Source of the DNA: Frigoribacterium sp. CFBP 13712
GTDB lineage: Bacteria; Actinomycetota; Actinomycetes; Actinomycetales; Microbacteriaceae
NCBI RefSeq assembly: GCF_014842255.1
Contig: NZ_JACYVH010000003.1
Coordinates: 267,223-331,222 of the forward strand
Direction: 5' to 3'
DNA length: 64,000 nt
Below the pieces are notes generated by a model. The model saw nothing but the letters and a program-made list of their open reading frames with translations, did no database searches and was not told the DNA's origin. Position 1 is the first letter of the stretch. The number at the start of each line of letters is the position of its first letter. A program made the position numbers and the translations under genes. Positions 57,845-64,000 of this stretch are shown one piece after another.

Positions 57845-59173
57845 ATGTCAGTCCCGCCCCGCACCGTCGCCCCGCCCCCCGCCACCGAACCCCTGCCCGT
57901 CATGGCCGAGCGCCCGCCGTGGCGCCACACCTTCATCGCCCTGAGCGTGCCGAACTTCCGGCTGTGGACCGCCGGCAACGTCGTCGCGATGACGGCGGGC
58001 TGGATGCAGCGCATCGCGCAGGACTGGCTCGTGCTCGAGCTGACGGGCAGCGCGACGGCCGTCGGCATCACCGTGGCGCTGCAGTTCGCCCCGATGCTCT
58101 TCTTCGGCCTGCTGGGCGGGGTGATCGTCGACCGCTTCTCGAAGCGCGCCCTGATGATCGCGACGCAGAGCGTGTTCGCGGTCCTCAGTCTCGGGCTGGC
58201 GGCTCTGACGCTCTCGGGCGTCGTGATGCCCTGGCACGTCTTCGCCATCGCGTTCGCGACCGGTCTCGTGACGGTCATCGACAACCCCGCACGGCAGGTG
58301 ATCGTGTCGGAGCTCGTGGGGCACAGGTACCTGCGGAACGCCATCAGCGTGAACTCCAGCGTGTTCCAGCTCGGCGGGATGATCGGACCCGCCGTGAGCG
58401 GGGTGCTGCTGCTGGCGGTGGGCGCCGGCTGGGCGTTCGTCGTCAACGGGGTCGCCTGCCTGCTGGTGGTCGTCATGCTCGGCCTGCTGAAGACGGCGCA
58501 GATGACCCGGACGGCGCCGGGCCCGCGCAGTCGCGGTCAGCTGCGGGCGGGCCTCGCCTACGCCCGGGCGAAGCCGACGATCCTGGTGCCGGTGGTGCTC
58601 GTCGCCTCGTACGCCGTGTTCGGCCTGACCATGCCGGTGCTGCTGGCCTCGTTCGCCGACGACGTCTACGACGTGGGGGCGGGCGGCTACGGGCTCTTCA
58701 ACTCGATGATCGCGGTGGGCGCCCTCACCGGCGCGCTGCTGTCGACGCGGCGGGCGACCATCCGGCTGCGGACCATCGTGCTCGGTCTGCTGGCGACGGG
58801 CCTGCTCCAGGCGGTCGCCGGCTCGATGCCGTCGGTCGGGCTCTTCGCCGTCACCCTCGTCACCGTCGGCTTCGCATCGCTGCTGTTCCTCACGGCGGCG
58901 AACCAGCTGGTGCAGCTCTCGAGCAACATCGCCATCAGGGGGCGCGTCATGTCGCTGTACGTGCTGGTGCTGCTCGGCGGGCAGGCCATCGGCGGGCCGC
59001 TGATGGGGCTCGTCGTCGAGACGTTCGGAACCCACGCGGCGATGGTGCTGTCGGGTGGAGTGCCTGCGCTCGTCGCGGCGATCACCGCCCTCGTGCTCGC
59101 CCGGCGGGGGCAGCTGACGCTGCAGATGCGCGTGCGGCGATACGTGCCGGTGGTCGAGATCGCGCACCGCTGA
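57845..59173 (+). CDS. MFS transporter (MFS_3/TSE-like efflux type)
   Basis: This 442-residue transporter has about 12 membrane helices. NFRLWTAGNVVAMTAGWMQRIAQDWLVLELTGSATAVG at the start and the conserved loop GVIVDRFSKR (D-R-x-x-K/R) are typical of this efflux-like group. A TAGCGT box at 57831-57836 lies 5 nt before an in-frame GTG (57842) and 8 nt before ATG 57845, so the mRNA is probably leaderless and either codon may be used. It is likely controlled by the divergent LysR protein. The substrate is unknown. Confidence 0.9.
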   Translation: MSVPPRTVAPPPATEPLPVMAERPPWRHTFIALSVPNFRLWTAGNVVAMTAGWMQRIAQDWLVLELTGSATAVGITVALQFAPMLFFGLLGGVIVDRFSKRALMIATQSVFAVLSLGLAALTLSGVVMPWHVFAIAFATGLVTVIDNPARQVIVSELVGHRYLRNAISVNSSVFQLGGMIGPAVSGVLLLAVGAGWAFVVNGVACLLVVVMLGLLKTAQMTRTAPGPRSRGQLRAGLAYARAKPTILVPVVLVASYAVFGLTMPVLLASFADDVYDVGAGGYGLFNSMIAVGALTGALLSTRRATIRLRTIVLGLLATGLLQAVAGSMPSVGLFAVTLVTVGFASLLFLTAANQLVQLSSNIAIRGRVMSLYVLVLLGGQAIGGPLMGLVVETFGTHAAMVLSGGVPALVAAITALVLARRGQLTLQMRVRRYVPVVEIAHR

Positions 59174-59220
59174 GGCGTCGGCCGGACACCGCTGAGGCGG
59201 CCGCCGCGACCCGCGAGCCG

Positions 59221-59622
59221 TCAGACGGCGGGTGCGCGCCTGGTGCCGCCGAACGCGAGGGCGACGTCGAGTCGCCACGAGGTGGGCTCGCCCGAGACGT
59301 GGGTGGTGCCGACGAAGCGCAGCAGATCGCCGGCGCGGAGGCTGAGCACCCCGTGCACGTCGTCGCTGCCCTCGAGCCAGAAGGCGATGTCGTGCTCGTC
59401 GAGCAGGTCGTCGTCGACGGTCGCCCCGAAGCTGGCCCCGTCGAACTTGAGCGGCACGTCGCGGAACCGGAGGCGCGGCGGCGACTCCGTCCAGTCGGCC
59501 GCGGCGGGCACCCGCTGGGCGACCACGACCGCGTCGATCACCCCGTCGTCGTCGAGCGTGACGCTCGAGGCCTGCAGGTCGACCCCGAGGTCGTCGTCGT
59601 CGATGCGAAACCGATTCTCCAC
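59221..59622 (-). CDS. Hypothetical protein, unrecognised
   Basis: This 133-residue acidic protein is not recognised. It is predicted to be mostly beta strand, with no Cys, signal peptide or membrane helix. Notable stretches are FRIDDDDLGVDLQASSVTLDDDG and DIAFWLEGSDDVHGVLSL. The GTG start has TAGCGT 6 nt upstream on the minus strand (59629-59634), a leaderless arrangement that supports a real gene. It is convergent with the MFS gene and divergent from a luciferase-like gene. Confidence 0.72.
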   Translation of the reverse strand: MENRFRIDDDDLGVDLQASSVTLDDDGVIDAVVVAQRVPAAADWTESPPRLRFRDVPLKFDGASFGATVDDDLLDEHDIAFWLEGSDDVHGVLSLRAGDLLRFVGTTHVSGEPTSWRLDVALAFGGTRRAPAV

Positions 59623-59628
59623 ACGATC

Positions 59629-59634
59629 ACGCTA
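59629..59634 (-). promoter_or_regulatory. -10 box for leaderless hypothetical gene
   Basis: TAGCGT on the minus strand lies 6 nt before the GTG at 59622. Confidence 0.5.
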
Positions 59635-59688
59635 CCGAGATGAGCGGCCGGGCGGAATGGGCTGCGAGCGCCGATGGTTCGCCCGGTC

Positions 59689-60732
59689 ATGAAGAAGCGC
59701 ATCGGGTTCCTGTCGTTCGGCCACTATCAGGACGTCCGCGGGTCGGCGACCCCGACCGCCCGGGAGGCGCTGGTCCAGTCGATCGAGCTGGCCGAGGCCG
59801 CGGAGGAGATCGGCATCGACGTGGCCGCCGTGCGCGTGCACCACTTCGTGCGTCAGCTGGCCAGCCCGTTCCCGCTGCTGGCGGCCATGGCGGCGCGCAC
59901 CAGCCGCATCGAACTCGGCACCGGCGTGATCGACATGCGCTACGAGAACCCGCTGTCGATGGCGGAGCAGGCCGCGGCGGCCGATCTGATCAGCGCAGGG
60001 CGACTGCAGCTCGGCGTCAGTCGGGGATCACCCGAGCCGGCCCTCCGCGGATGGGAGTCGTTCGGCTTCACGCCGGCGGCCGGCGAGAGCGACGCCGACC
60101 TCGCGCGTCGGCACACCGAGCTGTTCCGGGCCGCGATCGGCGGAGCGGACGTCGCTCGGTCGGACCCGAAGATGACCGGCTGGTCGCAGGGCCTGTCGAT
60201 CGAGCCGCAGTCCCCCGGTCTCGGCGAGCGCATCTGGTGGGGTTCGGGCAGCCGGGCCACCGCCGTCTGGACCGCGCAGCAGGGCATGAACCTAATGAGC
60301 AGCACCCTGCTGACGGAAGACACCGGTGTCCCCTTCGATCAGCTGCAGGCCGAGCAGATCGAGCTCTATCGCCGGGCATGGGCCGACGCGGGTCACACCC
60401 GGGAGCCCCGCGTCTCGATCAGCCGCAGCGTCATCCCGATCACCACCGACGAGGACCGCCGCTACTTCGGCGTGCGCGCCCAGGCCGACGGCGGCGACCA
60501 GGTCGGTCTGCTCGACGGCGTGCAGTCGCGCTTCGGCAAGAGCTACATCGGCGAGCCCGACGTCATCGCCGAGCAGCTGGCGGCCGACGCGGCCGTGCAG
60601 GCCGCCGACACCGTGCTGCTCACCGTTCCGAACCAGCTCGGAGTCGAGTACAACGCCCGCCTGCTGCAGACCGTGGCGGAGCACGTCGCTCCCGCGTTCG
60701 GCTGGGTGCCGAACCTGGTGCCGGCGGCCTGA
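59689..60732 (+). CDS. Luciferase-like (LLM class) flavin-dependent oxidoreductase
   Basis: This 347-residue protein has the bacterial luciferase fold. It begins with MKKRIGFLSFGHYQ, then AEEIGIDVAAVRVHHF, ASPFPLLAAMAARTSRIELGTGVIDM and DLISAGRLQLGVSRGSPE (flavin region). The C-terminal half has RISISRSVIP-like VSISRSVIPITTDEDRRYF. Such enzymes use reduced FMN or F420. I chose ATG 59689 over the ATG at 59674 from the conserved N terminus. The flavin reductase at 2998 could serve it, but it is distant. Confidence 0.9.
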   Translation: MKKRIGFLSFGHYQDVRGSATPTAREALVQSIELAEAAEEIGIDVAAVRVHHFVRQLASPFPLLAAMAARTSRIELGTGVIDMRYENPLSMAEQAAAADLISAGRLQLGVSRGSPEPALRGWESFGFTPAAGESDADLARRHTELFRAAIGGADVARSDPKMTGWSQGLSIEPQSPGLGERIWWGSGSRATAVWTAQQGMNLMSSTLLTEDTGVPFDQLQAEQIELYRRAWADAGHTREPRVSISRSVIPITTDEDRRYFGVRAQADGGDQVGLLDGVQSRFGKSYIGEPDVIAEQLAADAAVQAADTVLLTVPNQLGVEYNARLLQTVAEHVAPAFGWVPNLVPAA

Positions 60733-60777
60733 CCCGCGCCTCCTCGGCTCCGCCTCTCCGGCTCACCGGCTCACCAG

Positions 60778-60839
60778 CTCGAAGAGTCAGGACACGCCGC
60801 GTCGCATCGGAGGCCCGCGGCATGTCGTGACTCCTCGAC
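60778..60839. repeat. Palindromic repeat element, copy 1
   Basis: Imperfect 24-bp arms (60778-60801 and 60816-60839, four mismatches) surround a 14-nt loop. The arm consensus resembles CTCGAGGAGTCACGACACGC, shared with copy 2. It lies between the luciferase-like and esterase genes. Confidence 0.8.
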
Positions 60840-60867
60840 GAGCCGCTCGGCGGGTAGACAGGAGCGC

Positions 60868-61830
60868 ATGTTCACCGACATGCCCGAGACAGCCCTCTGG
60901 GAGCACCGCAGCACCCAGACCGAGCCCGACGACTTCGACACCTTCTGGGCCGCCACCCTCGACGAGACCCGGGCGCACCCCCTCGACGTGCGGGTCGAGG
61001 CTGTGGACACCGGACTGACGACGGTCGACGTGTACGACGTCACCTTCGCCGGCTGGGCCGGGCAGCCGGTGCGGGCGTGGCTGCGAGTTCCCGCCGGTGC
61101 GACAGGGCCGTTGCCCGCCGTCGTGCAGTACGTCGGCTACGGCGGCGGCCGCGGCGCCCCCACCGAGAACCTGTTCTGGTCGGCGACCGGCCACGCGCAC
61201 CTCCAGATGGACACCCGCGGGCAGGGCTCGGGCTGGAGCCGCGGCGACACCCCCGACCCCGACGGCTCGGGGCCCGCCCACCCCGGCGTCATGACGCGCG
61301 GCATCGACAGCCGCGAGACGTACTACTTCCGACGCGTGTTCGCCGACGCCGTGCGCGCCGTCGAGGCCGCTCGCTCGCTCGAGGTCGTCGACCCCGCCCG
61401 GGTGTCCGTCGTGGGCGGCAGCCAGGGCGGCGGCATCGCACTCGCCGTCGCCGGCCTCGTGCCCGACCTCGCCGCCGTCGCGGCGTACGTGCCGTTCCTC
61501 TGCGACTTCCGCCGAGCCAGCGTGATCACCGACGCCGACCCGTACAAGGAGATCGGACGGTACCTGGCCGTCCACCGGCACCGCGCCTCCTCGGTGCACG
61601 AGGTCCTCTCGTACTTCGACGGGGTGAACTTCGCTCGCCGCGGCAGTGCTCCTGCCGTGTTCACCACCGCGCTGATGGACCCTATCTGCCCGCCGTCGAC
61701 CGTGTTCGGCGCGTTCCACGCCTACGGCGGACCGAAGGACATCACGATCTGGCCGTACAACGGGCACGAGGGCGGCGGGCCCGAGGACGACCTGCTGGCG
61801 CTCGCCGCGTTCCGCCGCGCGTCCGCCTGA
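60868..61830 (+). CDS. Acetylxylan esterase / CE7 family alpha/beta hydrolase
   Basis: This 320-residue hydrolase matches the CE7 family of acetylxylan and cephalosporin C deacetylases. YVGYGGGRGAP (oxyanion loop), MDTRGQGSGWSRGDTPDP, VSVVGGSQGGGIAL with the nucleophile Ser, MDPICPPSTVFGAFHAYGGPKDI with the acid Asp, and YNGHEGGG with the catalytic His are present. It is cytoplasmic, with no signal peptide, and would remove acetyl groups from imported xylo-oligosaccharides. AGGAG lies 3 nt before the ATG. Palindromic repeats flank the gene. Confidence 0.93.
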   Translation: MFTDMPETALWEHRSTQTEPDDFDTFWAATLDETRAHPLDVRVEAVDTGLTTVDVYDVTFAGWAGQPVRAWLRVPAGATGPLPAVVQYVGYGGGRGAPTENLFWSATGHAHLQMDTRGQGSGWSRGDTPDPDGSGPAHPGVMTRGIDSRETYYFRRVFADAVRAVEAARSLEVVDPARVSVVGGSQGGGIALAVAGLVPDLAAVAAYVPFLCDFRRASVITDADPYKEIGRYLAVHRHRASSVHEVLSYFDGVNFARRGSAPAVFTTALMDPICPPSTVFGAFHAYGGPKDITIWPYNGHEGGGPEDDLLALAAFRRASA

Positions 61831-61855
61831 GCCGGGGCTTGGCCCCATTTCCGTT

Positions 61856-61916
61856 CTCGAGGAGTGACGACACGCCGCGGGACTGCAGGAGGCGCGGCGT
61901 GTCGTGACTCCTCGAG
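61856..61916. repeat. Palindromic repeat element, copy 2
   Basis: 24-bp arms (61856-61879 and 61893-61916) with one mismatch surround a 13-nt loop. Arms match copy 1. It lies 26 nt after the esterase stop and could also end its transcript. Confidence 0.85.
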
Positions 61917-61945
61917 CGCGGTCTCCGAGAGGTCGGGAGCACGGG

Positions 61946-61981
61946 GCGGCGTGTCGTGACTCCTCGAGTGCGGTCTCCGAG
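61946..61981. repeat. Direct repeat of the palindrome's right arm
   Basis: The sequence from 61894 to 61929, comprising the right arm and its flank, recurs at 61946-61981 with one difference (36 bp, period 52). It is a half copy of the element, so part of the element was probably duplicated. Confidence 0.8.
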
Positions 61982-62023
61982 TCGCCGGGAACATCGGGCG
62001 GCCGCGTCTGGTTGGCTCCGGGC

Positions 62024-63055
62024 ATGAAGTCGATCGTGTACACCGAGACCGGACCCGCCACCACCGTGCTGCAGCTCGTCGACCGCGAGGTGCCCGAACC
62101 CGCCGCCGGCGAGGTGCGCGTGCGCGTCGTGTGGTCGGGCGTCAACCCCACCGACTGGAAGTCCCGAGCCGGCGGCGAGCCGGGCGAGAGCCTGCCGTTC
62201 GACGAGGTCACCCCGAACCAGGACGGCTCGGGCATCGTCGACGCCGTCGGCGACGGCGTGACCGGACTCTCGGTCGGCGACCGGGTCTGGACGTACCTCT
62301 CCGCCTACCAACGCCCGACCGGCACGGCGCAGGAGTTCACCGTGCTGCCCGCACGACTCGTCGTCCCGCTGCCCGCGGGCATCGGACTCGACGTCGGTGC
62401 CGCGTTGGGCGTCCCCGCGATGACCGCCCACCGCGCGCTCACCGTCTGGGAGGACGGCCCGAGCCGCCTGACCCCCGGCAGCCTCGACGGCGCGACCGTT
62501 CTCGTCGCCGGAGGCGCGGGTGCCGTCGGTCACGCCGCCATCCAGCTCGCCCGCTGGGCCGGTGCAACGGTCATCACGACCATCAGCTCGGACGCCAAGG
62601 CGGCGCTGGCCACCGCCGCCGGCGCGCACCACGTCGTGAACTACCGCACCGGCGACGCCGCCGCCGAGATCCGCGCCATCGCACCCGACGGGGTCGACGT
62701 CGTCGTCGAGGTCGCCATGTCACAGAACGCCGACCTGCTCGCCGACGTCGTCGCCCACCGCGCCTCCGTCGCCATCTACGCCGACAACGGCGGCGACACG
62801 ACGACGATCCCGATCCGCGCGAACATGATCACCAACACTCGGTACCAGTTCGTGTTGCTGTACACGGTCGGCGCGGCGGCGCTCGACGCCGCCGCGGAGG
62901 ACGTCACGGCGGCCCTCCGCGACGGGGTCCTGCCGATCGGCGAGGCCGCGGGCCTGCCGGTGCACACGTTCCCGCTCGCCGAGACCGCGGCCGCGCACGA
63001 GGCGGTCGAGGGCGACATCGTCGGCAAGGTGCTGATCGAGGTGTCGGCCGAGTAG
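62024..63055 (+). CDS. NADPH:quinone reductase-like zinc-independent MDR oxidoreductase
   Basis: This 343-residue protein belongs to the quinone oxidoreductase branch of the medium-chain dehydrogenases. VVWSGVNPTDWKSRAG, DGSGIVDAVGDGVTGLSVGDRVW and the Rossmann loop VLVAGGAGAVGHAAIQLARW are clear. Zinc-ligand cysteines are absent. It reduces quinones or enones with NADPH; the natural substrate is unknown. ATG 62024 has no clear ribosome site. A large inverted repeat follows the gene. Confidence 0.93.
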   Translation: MKSIVYTETGPATTVLQLVDREVPEPAAGEVRVRVVWSGVNPTDWKSRAGGEPGESLPFDEVTPNQDGSGIVDAVGDGVTGLSVGDRVWTYLSAYQRPTGTAQEFTVLPARLVVPLPAGIGLDVGAALGVPAMTAHRALTVWEDGPSRLTPGSLDGATVLVAGGAGAVGHAAIQLARWAGATVITTISSDAKAALATAAGAHHVVNYRTGDAAAEIRAIAPDGVDVVVEVAMSQNADLLADVVAHRASVAIYADNGGDTTTIPIRANMITNTRYQFVLLYTVGAAALDAAAEDVTAALRDGVLPIGEAAGLPVHTFPLAETAAAHEAVEGDIVGKVLIEVSAE

Positions 63056-63076
63056 CCGTCGGCCGCGCTGCCCCGC

Positions 63077-63136
63077 GAACCCCGTTCGCGAAGATGAACC
63101 ACCGTATATCGCGGTTCATCTTCGCGAACGGGGTTC
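63077..63136. repeat. Perfect 24-bp inverted repeat
   Basis: Arms 63077-63100 and 63113-63136 are perfectly complementary, with a 12-nt AT-rich loop (ACCGTATATCGC). The arm contains CCCGTTCGCGAAGATGAACC. It lies 22 nt after the oxidoreductase stop and before the metallo-hydrolase gene. It may be a terminator, though no T-run follows, or a repeat element. Confidence 0.9.
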
Positions 63137-63186
63137 ATCGCTGCCTGGGCGGGCGGGCGGCGGGCGGGCGGCGGGGCGGGCCTGGC

Positions 63187-63192
63187 TAGGCT
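63187..63192 (+). promoter_or_regulatory. -10 box for leaderless MBL gene
   Basis: TAGGCT lies 6 nt before the GTG at 63199. GGAGGG between them could alternatively be a ribosome site, but its spacing is too short. Confidence 0.5.
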
Positions 63193-63198
63193 CGGAGG

Positions 63199-64000
63199 GT
63201 GAGCGACCCCGCCAGCCGACCCGTTCCTCCCACCCCCGTCAGCGCCGTACAGGCGCAGGCGCTCGACCGTGGCGAGCAGCCCCCGGTCGAGGAGGTGCGG
63301 CACGGAGTCTGGTCGATCGCCTTCCCGTTCGGCGACGGCGACTTCTCGCTCGGCTACCTGATCGAGGGCTCCGACGGCGCGCTCACCCTCATCGACCCCG
63401 GGTGGGCCGACGACGCGAACCTCGACCGGCTCGAGGCCGCACTCGGCGAGATCGACCACTCGATGGCGGACATCGCCCTCGTGGCCGTCACCCATCTGCA
63501 CGCCGACCACCTGGGTGGTGCCGATGCCGTGCGCCGCGCCTCCGGAGCCCGCCTCGCCCTGCACTCCACCGAGCAGCTCGCGCTCGACGAGCGCACCGCC
63601 GACGCCGCCGCAGCCGACGCAGACATCGCCCGCTGGGGCGCACCGGCCGACGACGAGGAGGCGCTGGTCGCGTCGTGGGGATCGGGTCGCCACCTCCCCC
63701 GCGTCACCGCCGACCTGCTGCTCGCCGACGGCGACGAGCTGCCGATCGCCGGGCGACGACTGCGCGCCGTCCACACCCCCGGTCACACCGCCGGACACCT
63801 CTGCTTCGTCGAACCCGAGCAGCGGCTGATCTTCACCGGCGACCACGTGCTGCCGCGCATCAACCCGGGCATCGGGCTCGGCGGTCGAGCGGACGGCAAC
63901 CCCCTCGACGACTACCTCGCGTCGCTCGGTCGGGTCATCGCCCTCGACGTCCCGGGGGCGGACGCCCTCGAGGTCTGCCCGGGGCACGAGTTCCGGTTCG
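63199..64000 (+). CDS. MBL-fold metallo-hydrolase (partial at window end)
   Basis: The first 267 residues of a metallo-beta-lactamase-fold hydrolase are present; the gene runs off the right edge. The metal motif is THLHADHLGG (about residue 99), then HTPGHTAGH (about 193) and TGDHVLPRI (about 213). An insert between the first and second motifs (about 115-180) contains acidic and Ala-rich helices. Family members include glyoxalase II-like and lactonase-like enzymes; the exact substrate cannot be assigned. GTG 63199 is probably leaderless. Confidence 0.9.
   Translation, partial: MSDPASRPVPPTPVSAVQAQALDRGEQPPVEEVRHGVWSIAFPFGDGDFSLGYLIEGSDGALTLIDPGWADDANLDRLEAALGEIDHSMADIALVAVTHLHADHLGGADAVRRASGARLALHSTEQLALDERTADAAAADADIARWGAPADDEEALVASWGSGRHLPRVTADLLLADGDELPIAGRRLRAVHTPGHTAGHLCFVEPEQRLIFTGDHVLPRINPGIGLGGRADGNPLDDYLASLGRVIALDVPGADALEVCPGHEFRF

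Noticed and set aside
60778-61916. Palindromes flanking the esterase considered as insertion sequence ends
   Set aside because: The enclosed gene is an esterase with no transposase, and there are no target-site duplications that I can see; a REP-like element explains the arms better.
63077-63136. Large stem-loop considered as a tRNA or attachment site
   Set aside because: No cloverleaf or CCA-end structure and no integrase nearby.

Overview
The window is a GC-rich (about 70 percent by eye) stretch of actinobacterial chromosome. Gene content and protein style point to the family Microbacteriaceae, with a Frigoribacterium, Curtobacterium or Clavibacter-like host most likely. This rests on the gene order around the division cluster, Ala/Pro-rich linkers in division proteins, frequent GTG starts and many apparent leaderless promoters; no search was run. 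I count 60 protein genes. I see no tRNA, rRNA, CRISPR array, prophage or insertion sequence, and no gene-free stretch of 300 bases or more.

Layout, left to right. 12-9416: mostly leftward housekeeping genes: pyrD, nrdR, hisD, dnaE, rluD, lspA and divIVA, with one rightward flavin reductase gene. 9647-27261: a complete leftward division and cell wall cluster. Read in transcription order it runs mraZ, rsmH, ftsL, ftsI, murE, murF, mraY, murD, ftsW, murG, murC, ftsQ, ftsZ, yggS, sepF, yggT, and then continues into divIVA, lspA and rluD. Many genes overlap by ATGA or GTGA. A three-box MraZ operator lies at its head. 27561-38364: a block whose order resembles Mycobacterium tuberculosis Rv2169c-Rv2187: a DUF3040 protein, a polyprenyl diphosphate synthase, an Rv2175c-like DNA-binding protein, a LysM protein, a PASTA kinase (PknL), class II DAHP synthase, an acyltransferase, a ROK glucokinase and an acyl-CoA ligase. 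38413-43553: peptide deformylase, an orphan ParA, two MerR regulators (one FtsR-like), a GarA/OdhI-type FHA protein and an HtrA-like protease. 43612-64000: accessory genes, including a Nudix-NYN fusion, a J-domain plus nuclease-related protein, two tandem paralogs of unknown function, aldo-keto reductases, a purine permease, a 5-oxoprolinase cluster with an aberrant biotin carboxylase, a LysR/MFS pair, a luciferase-like enzyme, an esterase, an oxidoreductase and a truncated metallo-hydrolase.

How it fits together. The left half makes lipid II (MurC-F, MraY, MurG), assembles the divisome (FtsZ, SepF, FtsQ, FtsL, FtsI, FtsW) and directs polar growth (DivIVA). The middle supplies the polyprenyl carrier precursor and Ser/Thr kinase signalling that could tie wall status to metabolism through the FHA protein. 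Regulators encoded here may act on genes here: MraZ on its own operator, the FtsR-like protein possibly on ftsZ, and LysR on the divergent MFS gene.

The most unusual items are: a biotin carboxylase homolog with altered active-site residues and no biotin carrier beside a 5-oxoprolinase operon; a MurE whose diamino-acid selectivity motif is HHPR rather than DNPR; tandem CxExC paralogs; palindromic repeat elements around the esterase gene; a perfect 24-bp inverted repeat near the right end; a six-copy 9-bp tandem repeat before the LysM/kinase genes; and a strongly over-represented nonamer AGGAGGCGC.
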